In this document: positions 12,091 to 21,571 of the stretch, piece by piece | How the letters are laid out: each line of letters opens with the position of its first letter | Numbering within the stretch: position 1 is the stretch's first letter | Assembly: GCA_951799405.1 (NCBI GenBank) | Contig: OX637337.1 | Coordinates: 13,576,347-13,640,346, forward strand | Origin: Agapetus fuscipes | Lineage: Eukaryota; Arthropoda; Insecta; Trichoptera; Glossosomatidae | Length of the DNA: 64,000 nt | Reading direction: 5' to 3' | The notes under the pieces: model-generated | What the model was told of the DNA's origin: nothing | The model's input: only the letters and a program-made list of their open reading frames with translations | Database searches by the model: none | Made by a program: the position numbers and the translations under genes

Positions 12091-13283
12091 CCGCTTCACC
12101 ATACCATCCACGTTGCAGGTAGAGACACCCAATGATAAACAACTTAGCTGAATATTTTAGATTCTTGTCCACTTTTCTTGCCTTCAAGGATCATTTTATG
12201 TCCATCCAACAATCCCTATCATTTGTAAGGTGGTGACAGTCCTCAAGTCTTCAGTTTCCGATCTTGCGTAACCAAGATAGTTGTCTCCTTCTGACACTCT
12301 GTGCCCCTGCGCCTTTTGTATTTGCCAGTACTCTGCCCATTTGCGTTTACGATACTTTACTGACAGTTGCCCTAAACTGTTTTCTACCATCATTTTACAA
12401 CAATACGAGTAGGTACATGCTGCATATTCCATTTTTATTTATTTTTAAAGTGGGTAGGTAATTAGGTATTATTGTGGTGTTTTGGTATGATTTCTATAAT
12501 TTTCAGGTTTGATGACCTCTCGAATATTAGATTCAGCATCAATAGCAACATACAGCGAGTATATTTAGCCCACGAAATCTCCTCTTTTAGCCAAATCTGA
12601 CTTAGATTGGATACCTGTGTTTCCAAAGAGACAGAAACAGTAGCAGCTCTAGCTAAATTCCGGGAGAGGGAATGACTTTGGAAGGTAGTTTGATGTCCAC
12701 CCTATAGTACGCCACGTAGCGCACACCAACAAAGTGTTACCTAAAAATCTAAACCTAGCGCTTGTTTGATTTAATCCCATAAATGTATTTCAATTCTGTA
12801 TTTTTTAATAATCATTACTTATGAAAATGTACTTAATTTTTTACACATTAAAAAAATGTAGCATTTGAAAATGTGAATGTGACTTTGATATTGATTGATT
12901 TTTATTATTGTTGAATTGCTTTAAATAAGACGATAGTTGTGCCCTTGCGGTGAACTCACAAAACGGCACTAAAAATTGTTTAATTATTATTATAAGGTTG
13001 AAAAAACCACTACAATAAGCAAATACTTACCTTAGTCTGTCTTGGACGTTCCTTTAAAAGATCGCCAATTATCAATATATCGCTCGCTTAATCATAAAGA
13101 GCAATAACTCAAAAATTGGGAAAATCAAGATTTTGTAATAAAACGCAAGAACAATGCGAGAAGAATAGGTAGAATGCGACAGCCGTTCAATTTGGACGAA
13201 TATGACCGAGATAAAACATCGGTCGCCTTTTTCATCCCATACATGTTGTACTAGTTGTCTGAACTTCAAATGTAAAAACGCAA
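12091..13283. other. Gene A 3' flank, nothing recognised
   Basis: AT-rich DNA between exon 3 of gene A and the composite SINE. No repeat family, RNA gene or credible ORF seen. Confidence 0.5.
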
Positions 13284-14034
13284 AACGCAACTAAGCTACA
13301 CATATAGTGTAACTTCTTGCCTGCGTTCTCCCCGAAGGGGTCGCATGCAGAGGCGGTTCCCTAATACAGTTCAACGGGGCAGTGCACTGCCTAGATTTTG
13401 TAATAATTTTAATAAAATAATTGTATCAACCTTAAAATATAAAAGTATATTGTGTGGCAGATGTTTTGAATGGTCGCTGAAGTAAAAAATCATAATTATA
13501 TGGAGCGCTAGTACAAACCCGCCGTCCATAGTACATAATATTATTGTTTAGTTATACTCCTCGTGCATTTGTCCAAGTGAACAGATTTAAATGGATTATT
13601 CCCATACATTTTCTGAGATCGGTTAGAAACCGTCATATGGAGGGAGAGAGCGGATACATTATAGGCTTTTTAGTGCGTACGACAAAGACAGATGCGTGCA
13701 TTGCCGGCATATTATAATTATTCGTGCGTAGATACTCGAAAACAATGAAATCCTTGTAGGATATTGATTACAAATAATATAAGCCAGTAACTCGAATTTG
13801 GTTGACCTCCATTCCGTCATCAGTTGACGTTAAAAAAACAGTTGCTGGATGTTTTTTCATCGAACGTGAAGATTTTTTCCATTATTTTCTAATTTATCGT
13901 GAAACAACTTACAATTTTGTTTTTTACTAATTTTCTGACGATAAATTTTAATAATAAAGTAAACGTGGACATTATAAAAAAAAATAGTTGAATAGTATTT
14001 GAAAAAAAACATTATTTGAAAGCATCGCTAGTGT

Positions 14035-14397
14035 GTGAAGATGGTGAAAAAGATAAAAGTTAAACAGCATGCACTTTCGCAAACTCAAGTTGAGCTTGTA
14101 ATGCATTTCAATTTATTAGGCCGAACAGAACTTCGACAAATGCTTGATGTTAATTATAGACAATCAAGTAAAAAGTTCAATGACGAAGTGCGTTCAAACA
14201 GATTAATAATTATATCTAGAATAATTGATTGTGTAAAATTTTGTGCTGATTTGGCTTTGATTGAGGCTTTCGCTCAAGCGAAGGAGCGACGGATGGATTT
14301 CCATTTCAAATATGTAACTGTAAGTACGAGATTAAAATACGCTTATTTGTTATGCACCAAAACGGGTGTAGGTACTTACCTACTCGTGTATAAGTAA
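14035..14397 (+). pseudogene. hAT transposase fragment (ZMYM/DUF4371-like), truncated
   Basis: 120-residue ORF with EVRSNRLIIISRIIDCVKFC, resembling the 'NRxILSxIIDCIKFCG' stretch of hAT-derived ZMYM/DUF4371 proteins. The usual following GHDE motif and all catalytic regions are absent, so it cannot be a working transposase. It lies centrally within the hAT at 13348-14731, which agrees with its origin. Confidence 0.55.
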
Positions 14398-14450
14398 ATA
14401 AAACAATATATTTTGGATGGTTGGTGTATTAACACTGTGAAAATTCATCT

Positions 14451-14613
14451 TTATTTAGTTATTAAAAAACTGTTTTATTTTCACTTTTTATTAATATTTT
14501 TTTAAAGAACACAGACCTGATGATGACTACTGTGTAGTCGAAAACATTTGTGTCCTTTAAAAAAATAATAATAAAAAGTGAAAATAAAACAGTTTTTTTA
14601 ATAACTAAATAAA
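14451..14613. repeat. 163-bp palindrome with a CTGATGA..GAAA hairpin at its centre
   Basis: The arms (ttattaaaaaactgttttat and complement) pair almost fully. The centre reads CTGATGA, then the stem gactac/gtagtc with loop tgt, then GAAAAC. The conserved-looking core recalls hammerhead ribozyme core sequences. Confidence 0.7.
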
Positions 14614-15172
14614 ACAATATATATTTAGGTACGTATTTCTTGCAATTTCCATTTAAAGCAAAAAAATACAAGAAAAAATGAAATTGCGAAAATTATGAAC
14701 TGCCAACATTTTTATTGAGGAGCCGCCTCTGGTCGCATGTGGCGCTTCGGGACCTATTTATTTTTACAGGTAAGGGGGCCGGCCTCACACCAACCACTTT
14801 CAGTTGAAGTGGGGGTTTCCCAGCTCCCGGGGGGGCTGTTCTCATTTCTTGTGAAGGCTGAGTAAACCTTTGAGATCGAACCCTTGCTCTCGGCATGGAA
14901 TGCAAGCATTCTACCAATTGAGCTATCGACCTTTTTACGAGCTTGATCGTCGTCGCTACAAAGCGCCAATTCTCAGGCAAGACCCAGTTGCTGTAAGGCT
15001 GGATGGAACTTTGGTGACCGGTCATTGGTAAAGATTGTATGAATTTTTCAACCCGGCGAAGAGCAAATTTGAAAATATAAATGGCATACTTTTTGTGCTC
15101 CGCCGGGAATCGAACCCACAACCTTCCCATTCAGAGTCCGCAGTGTTACCACTGAGCTACGGACCGGTCTAT

Positions 15173-16470
15173 GTGATTTCCCAACATTCTTATTTTCTGA
15201 GTTATTGCTCTTTATTATTAAGCGTGCACAGTAATTTCAGAATGGAAGTAAATACACAGCTGCTTTTAAAGAATCACTTTGTTTATCGCGCCCTTACTGG
15301 GATTTTCAGTTTCCAAGCAGGGGTTATTTGAATGTAATCTTAAAATGATAAAATCGATAAAATAATATTGTTTCACAAATACTCGTATTTTCGATTTAGG
15401 AAAGCACTGCTTTTATTTCTATCTTTCCATGGCAAAACACGCGACAGAACTAACTTTTACTTTTAGCCAATGAACAACAAAATAATTATTTGTGTAATAT
15501 TATGATGGCAGCTCCTTGTATAATACTGGATCAAAGAATTTCCGAAAAGAATAATCTCATTCATTCATTTATAATATTATCGTGTTTATGTTTCAACACG
15601 TTATACTATTGCTCTTGAGGTATAGCCCGAAAAGTCCCTACAGACCGATCTATGGGCAACCATTACACGCAGGCGCCAACAGCTGATGTATTGTACATTG
15701 TGTCGTACTTACAGGCTCTTATGTACACATACAATCAAAAACACCAGTGGGGAATATCTCAAAATCACCTTTCACCCGAACCAGCCCGAATCACTTCGTT
15801 TTAACATGTTTATGTATTGCGTTCGCGCAGGGAACGAGGCACGGGGAAATAATGAAGAGGGCCTCATATATTTTATACTTAGCAAAACAATAATATGGAC
15901 CTTTAGTTTTAAAAAATATTATTATTTTTATATCAACAAGGATCCACTGTGTACGTTCTATTATGAAATATTTAAGCCTCTTCGGTCAGTAAAGTTTTTT
16001 AGAAAATACCTACTTCGTTTACACTCTTATTTACAGATTCCTCATTTTTTACTTCACATAAAATTTTATGTTTCCAATTTCATTCATAGGGATATTCCCC
16101 ACTGTCCCCTAATGAAGAGCCGCCACTGGCAGAAACAATAATTGTTTCAGTGATTACTTCATTTGCTCCTTTGATTAGTGTCTGTTTTGAGTTCAAGATT
16201 CACAAGAAATGAGAACCTGCACTCACATAACCCAATGCTTTGCTGTGAAATTCTTTTTGATAAAAAAAAACTGTAATAATTTGAATGATTGCTTGAAGAC
16301 TCCTTTTGAGCCTTGATAATTTTCCGGTGGCTTTGGTAACGTTTGAATCAGTAAGCAGTGCTGCAGAGTAGGTACCTTGTCGTATTTCGTTGCTGAGTCA
16401 GTTCCCTTACACAGGACCCTGCACGAAGATTTCACCATCAATTGAACCGCCCCTTTCTCTCTGTTTCCAG
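15173..16470. other. Unassigned spacer before the duplicated exon
   Basis: A 151-codon ORF at 15686-16141 has low-complexity, cysteine/tyrosine-rich composition and no family likeness. A short SINE-A scrap (cacaagaaatgagaacc) is at 16200. Confidence 0.45.
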
Positions 16471-16702
16471 GGAACAGCTTAAGCAATTCATCCCGTTTGG
16501 TCTGATGATAGCCTACATCATCCTGCCAGTGGTTCTCGGAGAAGCAGAAGACGTCCCTGACATGGAGGAATTCCTGAACAAGCAATTCCAACAATCTGAC
16601 CTCAAGTTCAACAACCAGCAAGCCTCCAACAGATACGACAGCAGAATAAACGGTGTGGTCGGCACATTCATCAAACACAAACTTGTCGATTTCGATAATT
16701 GA
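16471..16702 (+). CDS. Duplicated terminal exon of EcKL gene A (alternative last exon or remnant)
   Basis: Begins after a good acceptor (pyrimidine-rich tract then tttccag) and, like exon 3 of gene A, needs two bases from the previous exon to complete an Arg codon. It encodes about 76 residues closely similar to exon 3: both share FGLxxAYIxLP, LGEAEDVPDMEE, QQSDLKFNNQQASNR and INGVV/MNGVV. The frame is open to a stop at 16700-16702. The end differs from the family's usual VVRDFxxFGLI, reading VVGTFIKHKLVDFDN, so a 3' change has occurred. No exon 1 or 2 copy lies between 12090 and 16471. It could therefore be used as an alternative last exon of gene A, or be a stranded duplicate. Confidence 0.7.
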
Positions 16703-16796
16703 TGTATTATTTCATAAAATTTCAAGTCAAAAGGTTCTGTAACCATGAAACCTCTAAGCAATACAGAGATAGGGTTAATAATAATAATAATATTAG

Positions 16797-17086
16797 GATG
16801 ATTTACATGGTGAGCGCTGTTTTTGTGTATATTACACCTCAAGAGCCCTCTGCGAGCTTGGTCGTCGCTGTAGAAAGCGCCAATTCTCAAGCAAGACCCA
16901 GTTGTTGTAAGGTTGGATGGACCTTTCAGTGACCGGTCTTTGGTAAAGGTTTATGAATTTTTCAACCCAGCGAAGAGCACATTTGGAAATATAAATGGTA
17001 TAGATATTTTTGTGCTCCGCCGGGATCCGAATCCACAACCTTCCATTTTACGAGTCCGAAGTGTTGCCACTGGACTACGGACCGGT
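16797..17086 (-). repeat. SINE-B, near full length
   Basis: Minus strand: tRNA-like head (ccggtccgtagtccagtggc, B-box-like ggattcggatccc), body (cgctgggttgaaaaattcat) and 3' end (gtgtaatatacacaaaaaca, gcgctcacc). Immediately 5' of it, on the same strand, is a 5S rRNA-like sequence. Confidence 0.75.
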
Positions 17087-17091
17087 CTAAG

Positions 17092-17210
17092 ATGCCAACG
17101 ACACGCGGTGTACCTGAGCGGTCACCCATCCAAGTACCATCCGCGCCCAATGTTGCTTAACTTCGGTGATCTATGGAAACCGGTGCTTTCAACATGGTGA
17201 CGTCGTTGGT
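17092..17210 (-). rRNA. 5S rRNA-like sequence, probably pseudogene or SINE head
   Basis: 119 bases in the minus direction, the exact 5S length. The internal promoter is well kept: box A gaagttaagcaac, intermediate gcgcgg and box C acttggatgggtgaccg. Substitutions lie in the helix II/III region (tttccatagatcacc in place of the usual ttctcgtccgatcacc) and no T-run terminator follows. It ends about 6 bases before the SINE-B head on the same strand. Either a 5S pseudogene next to a SINE or a 5S-headed chimeric SINE. Confidence 0.65.
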
Positions 17211-17244
17211 AAGGGTTAGTTTGTGATTAAAGTATTTATCAAAT

Positions 17245-17430
17245 TCCAACTTGTCGATTTCAGCTGATGCATTATTTAAAGATTTTTTACGTCATTCATC
17301 TGTAATCTAAGCTGTTGTAGACTTCAACAGCCAGCAAGTTTCTAACACATATACAATCAACGGTGTGGTCTACACATTCATCAAATGCAAAATTGCCGTT
17401 TTCGATTGATGCATTTTACCATAATTTATA
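17245..17430 (+). pseudogene. Decayed partial copies of the EcKL terminal exon
   Basis: 17325-17430 matches the 3' half of 16471-16702: 'ttcaacagccagcaag', 'atcaacggtgtggtc' and 'acattcatcaaa' line up in order, but the frame is broken and part is missing. 17245-17290 repeats the region just around the stop codon (cttgtcgatttcag followed by tgatgcattattta). These are non-functional relics showing repeated local duplication of the last exon. Confidence 0.65.
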
Positions 17431-17443
17431 TTGCCTATCATAA

Positions 17444-17696
17444 TTCCTTGACTTATAGGTTGGTATGAGACCCATACTGTAAAAAATGGTTCACTTTGCT
17501 AATGTCACCCCTGTTTCAGGGAAGGTCGGCAAAAGTTGTGGGGCTTATATTCATTTGAGGTTTGGATTTTATTTGTAAGTACGCATTCAGCATTTGTAAG
17601 CGCGAACTACACGTGTTGGTTTGTGGGCATACCTACATCTGAGAGCTTTAAATGAATATATTCTTGCAACTTAGATTATAGATTATATTATATTAT
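17444..17696 (+). repeat. Family C repeat
   Basis: ttccttgacttataggttgg to a degenerate attatagattatat tail; internal 'cccctgtttcagggaagg'. Confidence 0.7.
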
Positions 17697-17959
17697 AGAT
17701 ATAGAATTTATGTTGCAGAGATACATCTGCATTTGTAGTTCACTCTCCATAAAATAAAGAATTTTTTTCTGTTACCAATGAAAATATAAAAAAATGGAGT
17801 GATTTTCATTTTAACTCATACTTTTATTTTATCTTATGCCACTTTTACGCGCATACACATGCTGCAGGTGTTCTACTGTAAAAACACATAAAAACCCAAA
17901 CAGGAATAATGAAAATATTCCTCTAACTCTACAACTTTTGACTTTTTCTTTGTAAAAAT

Positions 17960-18205
17960 AGTTTTGTGAAGAGGAATGTAATTCACCAGCCTATTCTGCC
18001 TGGGCAGAAACAGGTATTAATATCATAAATTAATAATTCATTGTTGTTTATTTAAATTAATTAATGATTACCCAATGACATCTGTTGAACCGGGGTCAAA
18101 GTTATGGTCAATGGTGGGAGAATCGAACCAACGTTAATCTACTCCAAACACGCTAGAAAGATCAGCTAGCTTGCCCTCCTCGGCCCATAACACCGAAAGA
18201 ATAAG
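17960..18205 (-). repeat. Family N tRNA-like SINE
   Basis: On the minus strand the head reads ttatgggccgaggagggcaag with a B box gttggttcgattctccc, like a class II (Leu/Ser-type) tRNA. The body is AT-rich with cctgtttctgcccaggcag. The same order is seen at 32165-32430 and in a truncated copy at 23278-23365. Confidence 0.6.
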
Positions 18206-18746
18206 GGGTGGTATTGGCAAAAGTAATCATTTCTAAGTCTTACACCAACTTTTAAGTTAATGTATGAAAATGAACAGCAAAACATGAAATTCTACCACAG
18301 AAGTTAATACACAAAATGTTATTTTGAAAAGCCAAAGACCAAATAGTTTTTTTTAGAAACATCAGGATTTTGTAACAATTCTATTGTTGTTTCCAAAAGG
18401 TAGAGTCAATAAATTTGATAATTATTTAATTTTAAGAGAAAAAAATCATGAAATGCATTTTTAGTTATATTTTTTTACAGTATTTCTTTGAGATTTTATA
18501 TAAATGTATTTTAATTAAACGTTCGTAAACCAACCAGTTATATATTATATTAAATTAAATTTGTGATTTATTTTATGTAAAAATAACCACATTTTTTTAT
18601 ATATCTGTAAGTATTATTTTTTATTACTTCACATTTTATGAATAAAATAAAGAAGAATATAACTTGTTATTTATATTGAATATTTATTTGATAGCCGACT
18701 TACATATGGGGCAAATAAACCAAAGGCTTCAATCTAGGACTTTTTT

Positions 18747-18920
18747 TTCGAAAAGGAATCTCATTGTTTCCATATACTTACCTAGTTTTCGAAAAGGAAT
18801 CTCATTGTTTCCATATACTTACCTAGTTTTCGAAAAGGAATCTCATTGTTTCCCTATATATTTACCTAGTTTTCGAAAAGGAATCTCATTGTTTCCATAT
18901 ACTTACCTAGTTTTCGAAAA
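18747..18920. repeat. 41-bp tandem repeat, four-plus copies
   Basis: Unit tttcgaaaaggaatctcatt followed by gtttccatatacttacctag, with period 41-43. It keeps a frame open for 136 codons, but this is a by-product of the repeat. Confidence 0.85.
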
Positions 18921-19094
18921 AAATCCTAGTTTGCTTATGAATTTATTTCCACATTCTAAATTTCGCCATTTATTTCTAACAGTGAATTATGACAAAAACT
19001 TGTATAAAAACGTCCGCTACTCACTAGTAGTGACATCAAATCCACGGAGCCAAAAAGTTTTTTCTCATTTTTAGACAATACCATGCAAATATGC

Positions 19095-19332
19095 AATCTA
19101 TCTTTAATCTAAGTCTCAAGATATATTAACATTTAAAATTTATATTTAAAGCTTACTCACAGCAGACACGTTCGCACTTGCACACACCACATGTGTACCT
19201 ACTTACAAAATAAAAAAGCGAATCTCTGAATGAATATACCTAACCCTTCAACATTACCCGCTCAAAATGAACCATGTTTGACAGTACGGGTAGTCATCCT
19301 CATACGAACCTTTTATACAAGGAGCGAAAATT
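19095..19332 (-). repeat. Family C repeat, diverged
   Basis: taatctaagtctcaagatat at one end and cctcatacgaaccttttata at the other; more diverged than most copies. Confidence 0.55.
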
Positions 19333-19394
19333 GTAAAATAAATTATTCAACACAATATCAACATTTAAAAATCTTAGCCGCCAACATTGTAAAT

Positions 19395-19535
19395 CAACCG
19401 ACATTTTTTAGGTCCTTGCATACTTTCTTCATTTCATCCTGAGTCTCTCCTTTTATTATGATCCTGGATTTCCCATTCATTCGCCATTTCAGGAATTTCG
19501 TCCATCCTCTCTCGGTCAATAGACTCGGTAGGTAG
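19395..19535 (-). repeat. Fragment of LINE-1f C-terminus
   Basis: ccttgcatactttcttcatt, attatgatcctggatttccc and cattcattcgccatttc match the LINE C-terminal region at 26299-26500. Noncoding remnant of that local family, called here LINE-1f. Confidence 0.6.
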
Positions 19536-19559
19536 TCTAGGTACCTACAAATTTGAATT

Positions 19560-19715
19560 TCAACATTTTTCTCGGCGGGCCAACGTCACACTTGTATGGG
19601 ACTGCCGTCCTTAGCATCTAATAAAAAAAATAGTGTTTTCCTTTTCCATAGCAAGTAGCAACCCGGCCGATTGACGTAACAATATTGTCTATGCCCATCA
19701 TTTGTAATGCCGTGC
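19560..19715 (+). repeat. Family D repeat
   Basis: 'cttgtatgggactgccgtcc' and 'agcaacccggccgattgacg' are as in other D copies. Confidence 0.6.
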
Positions 19716-20130
19716 AATAATTATGCTTAAAATCACATAATGCATTTTTTGTTGATGTTTTAATTCAATGCTTATTCCACATCTACGTATTAGGTACAAC
19801 CAGGTACAACGCAATTCACCAGGCAGATACGAACACGCTCATTTGGGAGCGAATAGAGTAGTCAGCCTTGAACGACTACATCTATAGCGCATAACTGTGT
19901 GATGGTCACTAGTTGTCGAATAATAATTAATATCCCACCTTATTTCTTATTTGCAGAGATACATCGACATTTGAGTCTCTAGAAACTAAAGGCAAAGGTA
20001 ATCTGGGATTATTTTCGAAAATGAGATTTACGGTTTTTAGGGCAATTTCTTGTTCACGAATGCTCCAAAGATCTGTCGCGTAAAAAGGAAGTGTTCTTTA
20101 GGAGTCCACACTATAATCTATAATCTATAT

Positions 20131-20487
20131 AGGGATGGGCAAATGAAAAAAATATCGAATCGATATTTTTAAACACTATCGAAATATATCGAGGAAAAAA
20201 TATCGATATTTCGTAATATCGATACTAAAAAAATATCGAAGGTTTCCAAAAAAAATTTCGGTCGCTGGCGGGAAACGTCTTAAAATTTTGAAACAGAACA
20301 TTTTCCAAAACTTTTATCTGAAAAAAAAGTAGGTACTGTCGATGGCGACGGGGGGGGAATATATCGTTTTTGATACGATTTTGATACTTGAAAATAAATC
20401 TATATTTGTAATATCGTGAAAAATATCGATATTTTTCAAAAAAAATATCGGTACTTTTGATCTATCGATATATTTCGCCCATGCCTA
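20131..20487. mobile_element. hAT-like MITE rich in ATATCGAT, with 8-bp repeat flanks
   Basis: Ends TAGGGATGGGC and GCCCATGCCTA form an 11-bp TIR with one mismatch, and the interior repeats atatcgat many times. GTCCACAC occurs at 20105-20112 and 20488-20495, consistent with an 8-bp TSD if the 18-bp tataatcta-type stretch at 20113-20130 was added later. Confidence 0.6.
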
Positions 20488-20552
20488 GTCCACACCGCTG
20501 AACCACCCTTTATCCAGGCCTGTACAAGCAATCTGCCTCCTGCCAACCTATC

Positions 20553-20804
20553 CATGGGCGTAACTAGGAAGGGGCAGGCCCTGGAAGAGAAAAAATAACC
20601 AAAATGATCTAAAATCGTTATAAAATTGTATTGCAATTACTGAAATGACCATTTTTCGATTATGGCTTGCGCCCCCCTAGAGATATATGCAAAACATGAA
20701 AGCTACTGTTCCCCCCCCCCCTCCGTCGACGATATTTTGGTGACGATGATCTTCAATTTTCCAAAACCTGCCCCCCCCTAGATTTGATCCTGGGTACGCC
20801 CTTG
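20553..20804. mobile_element. hAT MITE (252 bp) with 8-bp TSD
   Basis: CATGGGCGTAACTA at the left and tgggtacgcccttg at the right form an imperfect TIR. The perfect target duplication AACCTATC lies at 20545-20552 and 20805-20812. Interior has C/G homopolymers (gggcaggccc, cccccccc). Confidence 0.8.
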
Positions 20805-21009
20805 AACCTATCAGTAAAATATACCCGACTTACCTTTATAATATGAGAAAAAACAGTCACAATCCAATCTAAGTCCAGGGAAACGGTGCTATACCAAGTC
20901 TCCACCATCATCATCAATTCTCGGTAAGCGAAAGACGAAGAAGAAGAAAGATGAATAATCCTGTGCTATGATCCATCTACTGATTTGACGTGATCAGCAG
21001 ATTGATCAA

Positions 21010-21290
21010 GGTTTCATCATCGTTGATGGGACGACAAATAGGGTTGGTTCTTGGCCTTCTTGATCAACCGCAGCCACCACTGTTTGTCCAACGCCTTCCT
21101 CCTCCAGTCGCATACTCCTATCGCACGGCAGTCTACCACAAATCCGTCCAGCCACCTTAACCTGGATCTTCCCACTGTCCTGTGCTTTTTTGGGTTCGTC
21201 ATCACAACCATCTTTTTCCTGGCTCTTATGGTCCATTAGCTGGATGTGATTCATCCAATGCAGACTGCTGACTTTTGTTGACCGGACCAC
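21010..21290 (-). repeat. LINE-2f C-terminal fragment
   Basis: Minus strand encodes RLRWLDGFVVDCRAIGVCDW and RRKALDKQWWLRL across more than one frame, the same domain as the copy at 45118-45495. Such basic C-terminal tails follow the reverse transcriptase in RTE-like LINEs; the clade is not certain. Confidence 0.6.
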
Positions 21291-21571
21291 ATAAAGACGT
21301 ATAGTTCAGAGTTGCATCTACTTCACCATATGTTCCCGTCCTTTATCAAGTTGTAAATATTGATACCAACCTACGGCTCCTGCTCAGAGAGAAAAAGCTA
21401 TTTCTACCTCCTTTCTTATAGAAATCTTACCTGTAGCTTTACTCCATTTTAATAAGAAAAGTATTTTTTTATTTATCTCAATTACAAGCAACATAACTGA
21501 AGATCATTATAAGCTACGTCAATTTACTTTAAAATAATACAAAAAAATATATGACAATTCGACTAGACAAA

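Larger units (their letters stand above)
13348..14731. mobile_element. hAT transposon (1384 bp) with 8-bp TSD
   Basis: Ends are CAGAGGCGG and CCGCCTCTG, typical of hAT termini. The target duplication is GTCGCATG at 13340-13347 and 14732-14739, and the flanks rejoin to a continuous SINE-A sequence, which proves the insertion. It carries a truncated transposase ORF (14035-14397) and a 163-bp palindrome (14451-14613). Confidence 0.88.
13284..15172 (-). repeat. Composite SINE (SINE-B head plus SINE-A), split by a hAT insertion
   Basis: Minus strand: SINE-B tRNA-like head and body (15172-14936), then the junction 'aagctcgtaaaaaggtc', then SINE-A with its own tRNA-like head (14935-14732), interrupted by the hAT at 13348-14731 and finishing at 13347-13284. 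Excluding the insertion it is about 500 bp, the same layout as the uninterrupted copy at 43339-43828. Confidence 0.7.

Noticed and set aside
15686..16141. 151-residue ORF
   Set aside because: AT-rich, aromatic-rich translation with no recognisable motif and no matching neighbour; likely chance.
17092..17210. Functional 5S rRNA gene
   Set aside because: Several substitutions in stem regions, no T-run terminator, and single-copy context next to a SINE.
18664..19074. 136-residue protein
   Set aside because: Mostly a 41-bp tandem repeat read in frame; low complexity outside it.
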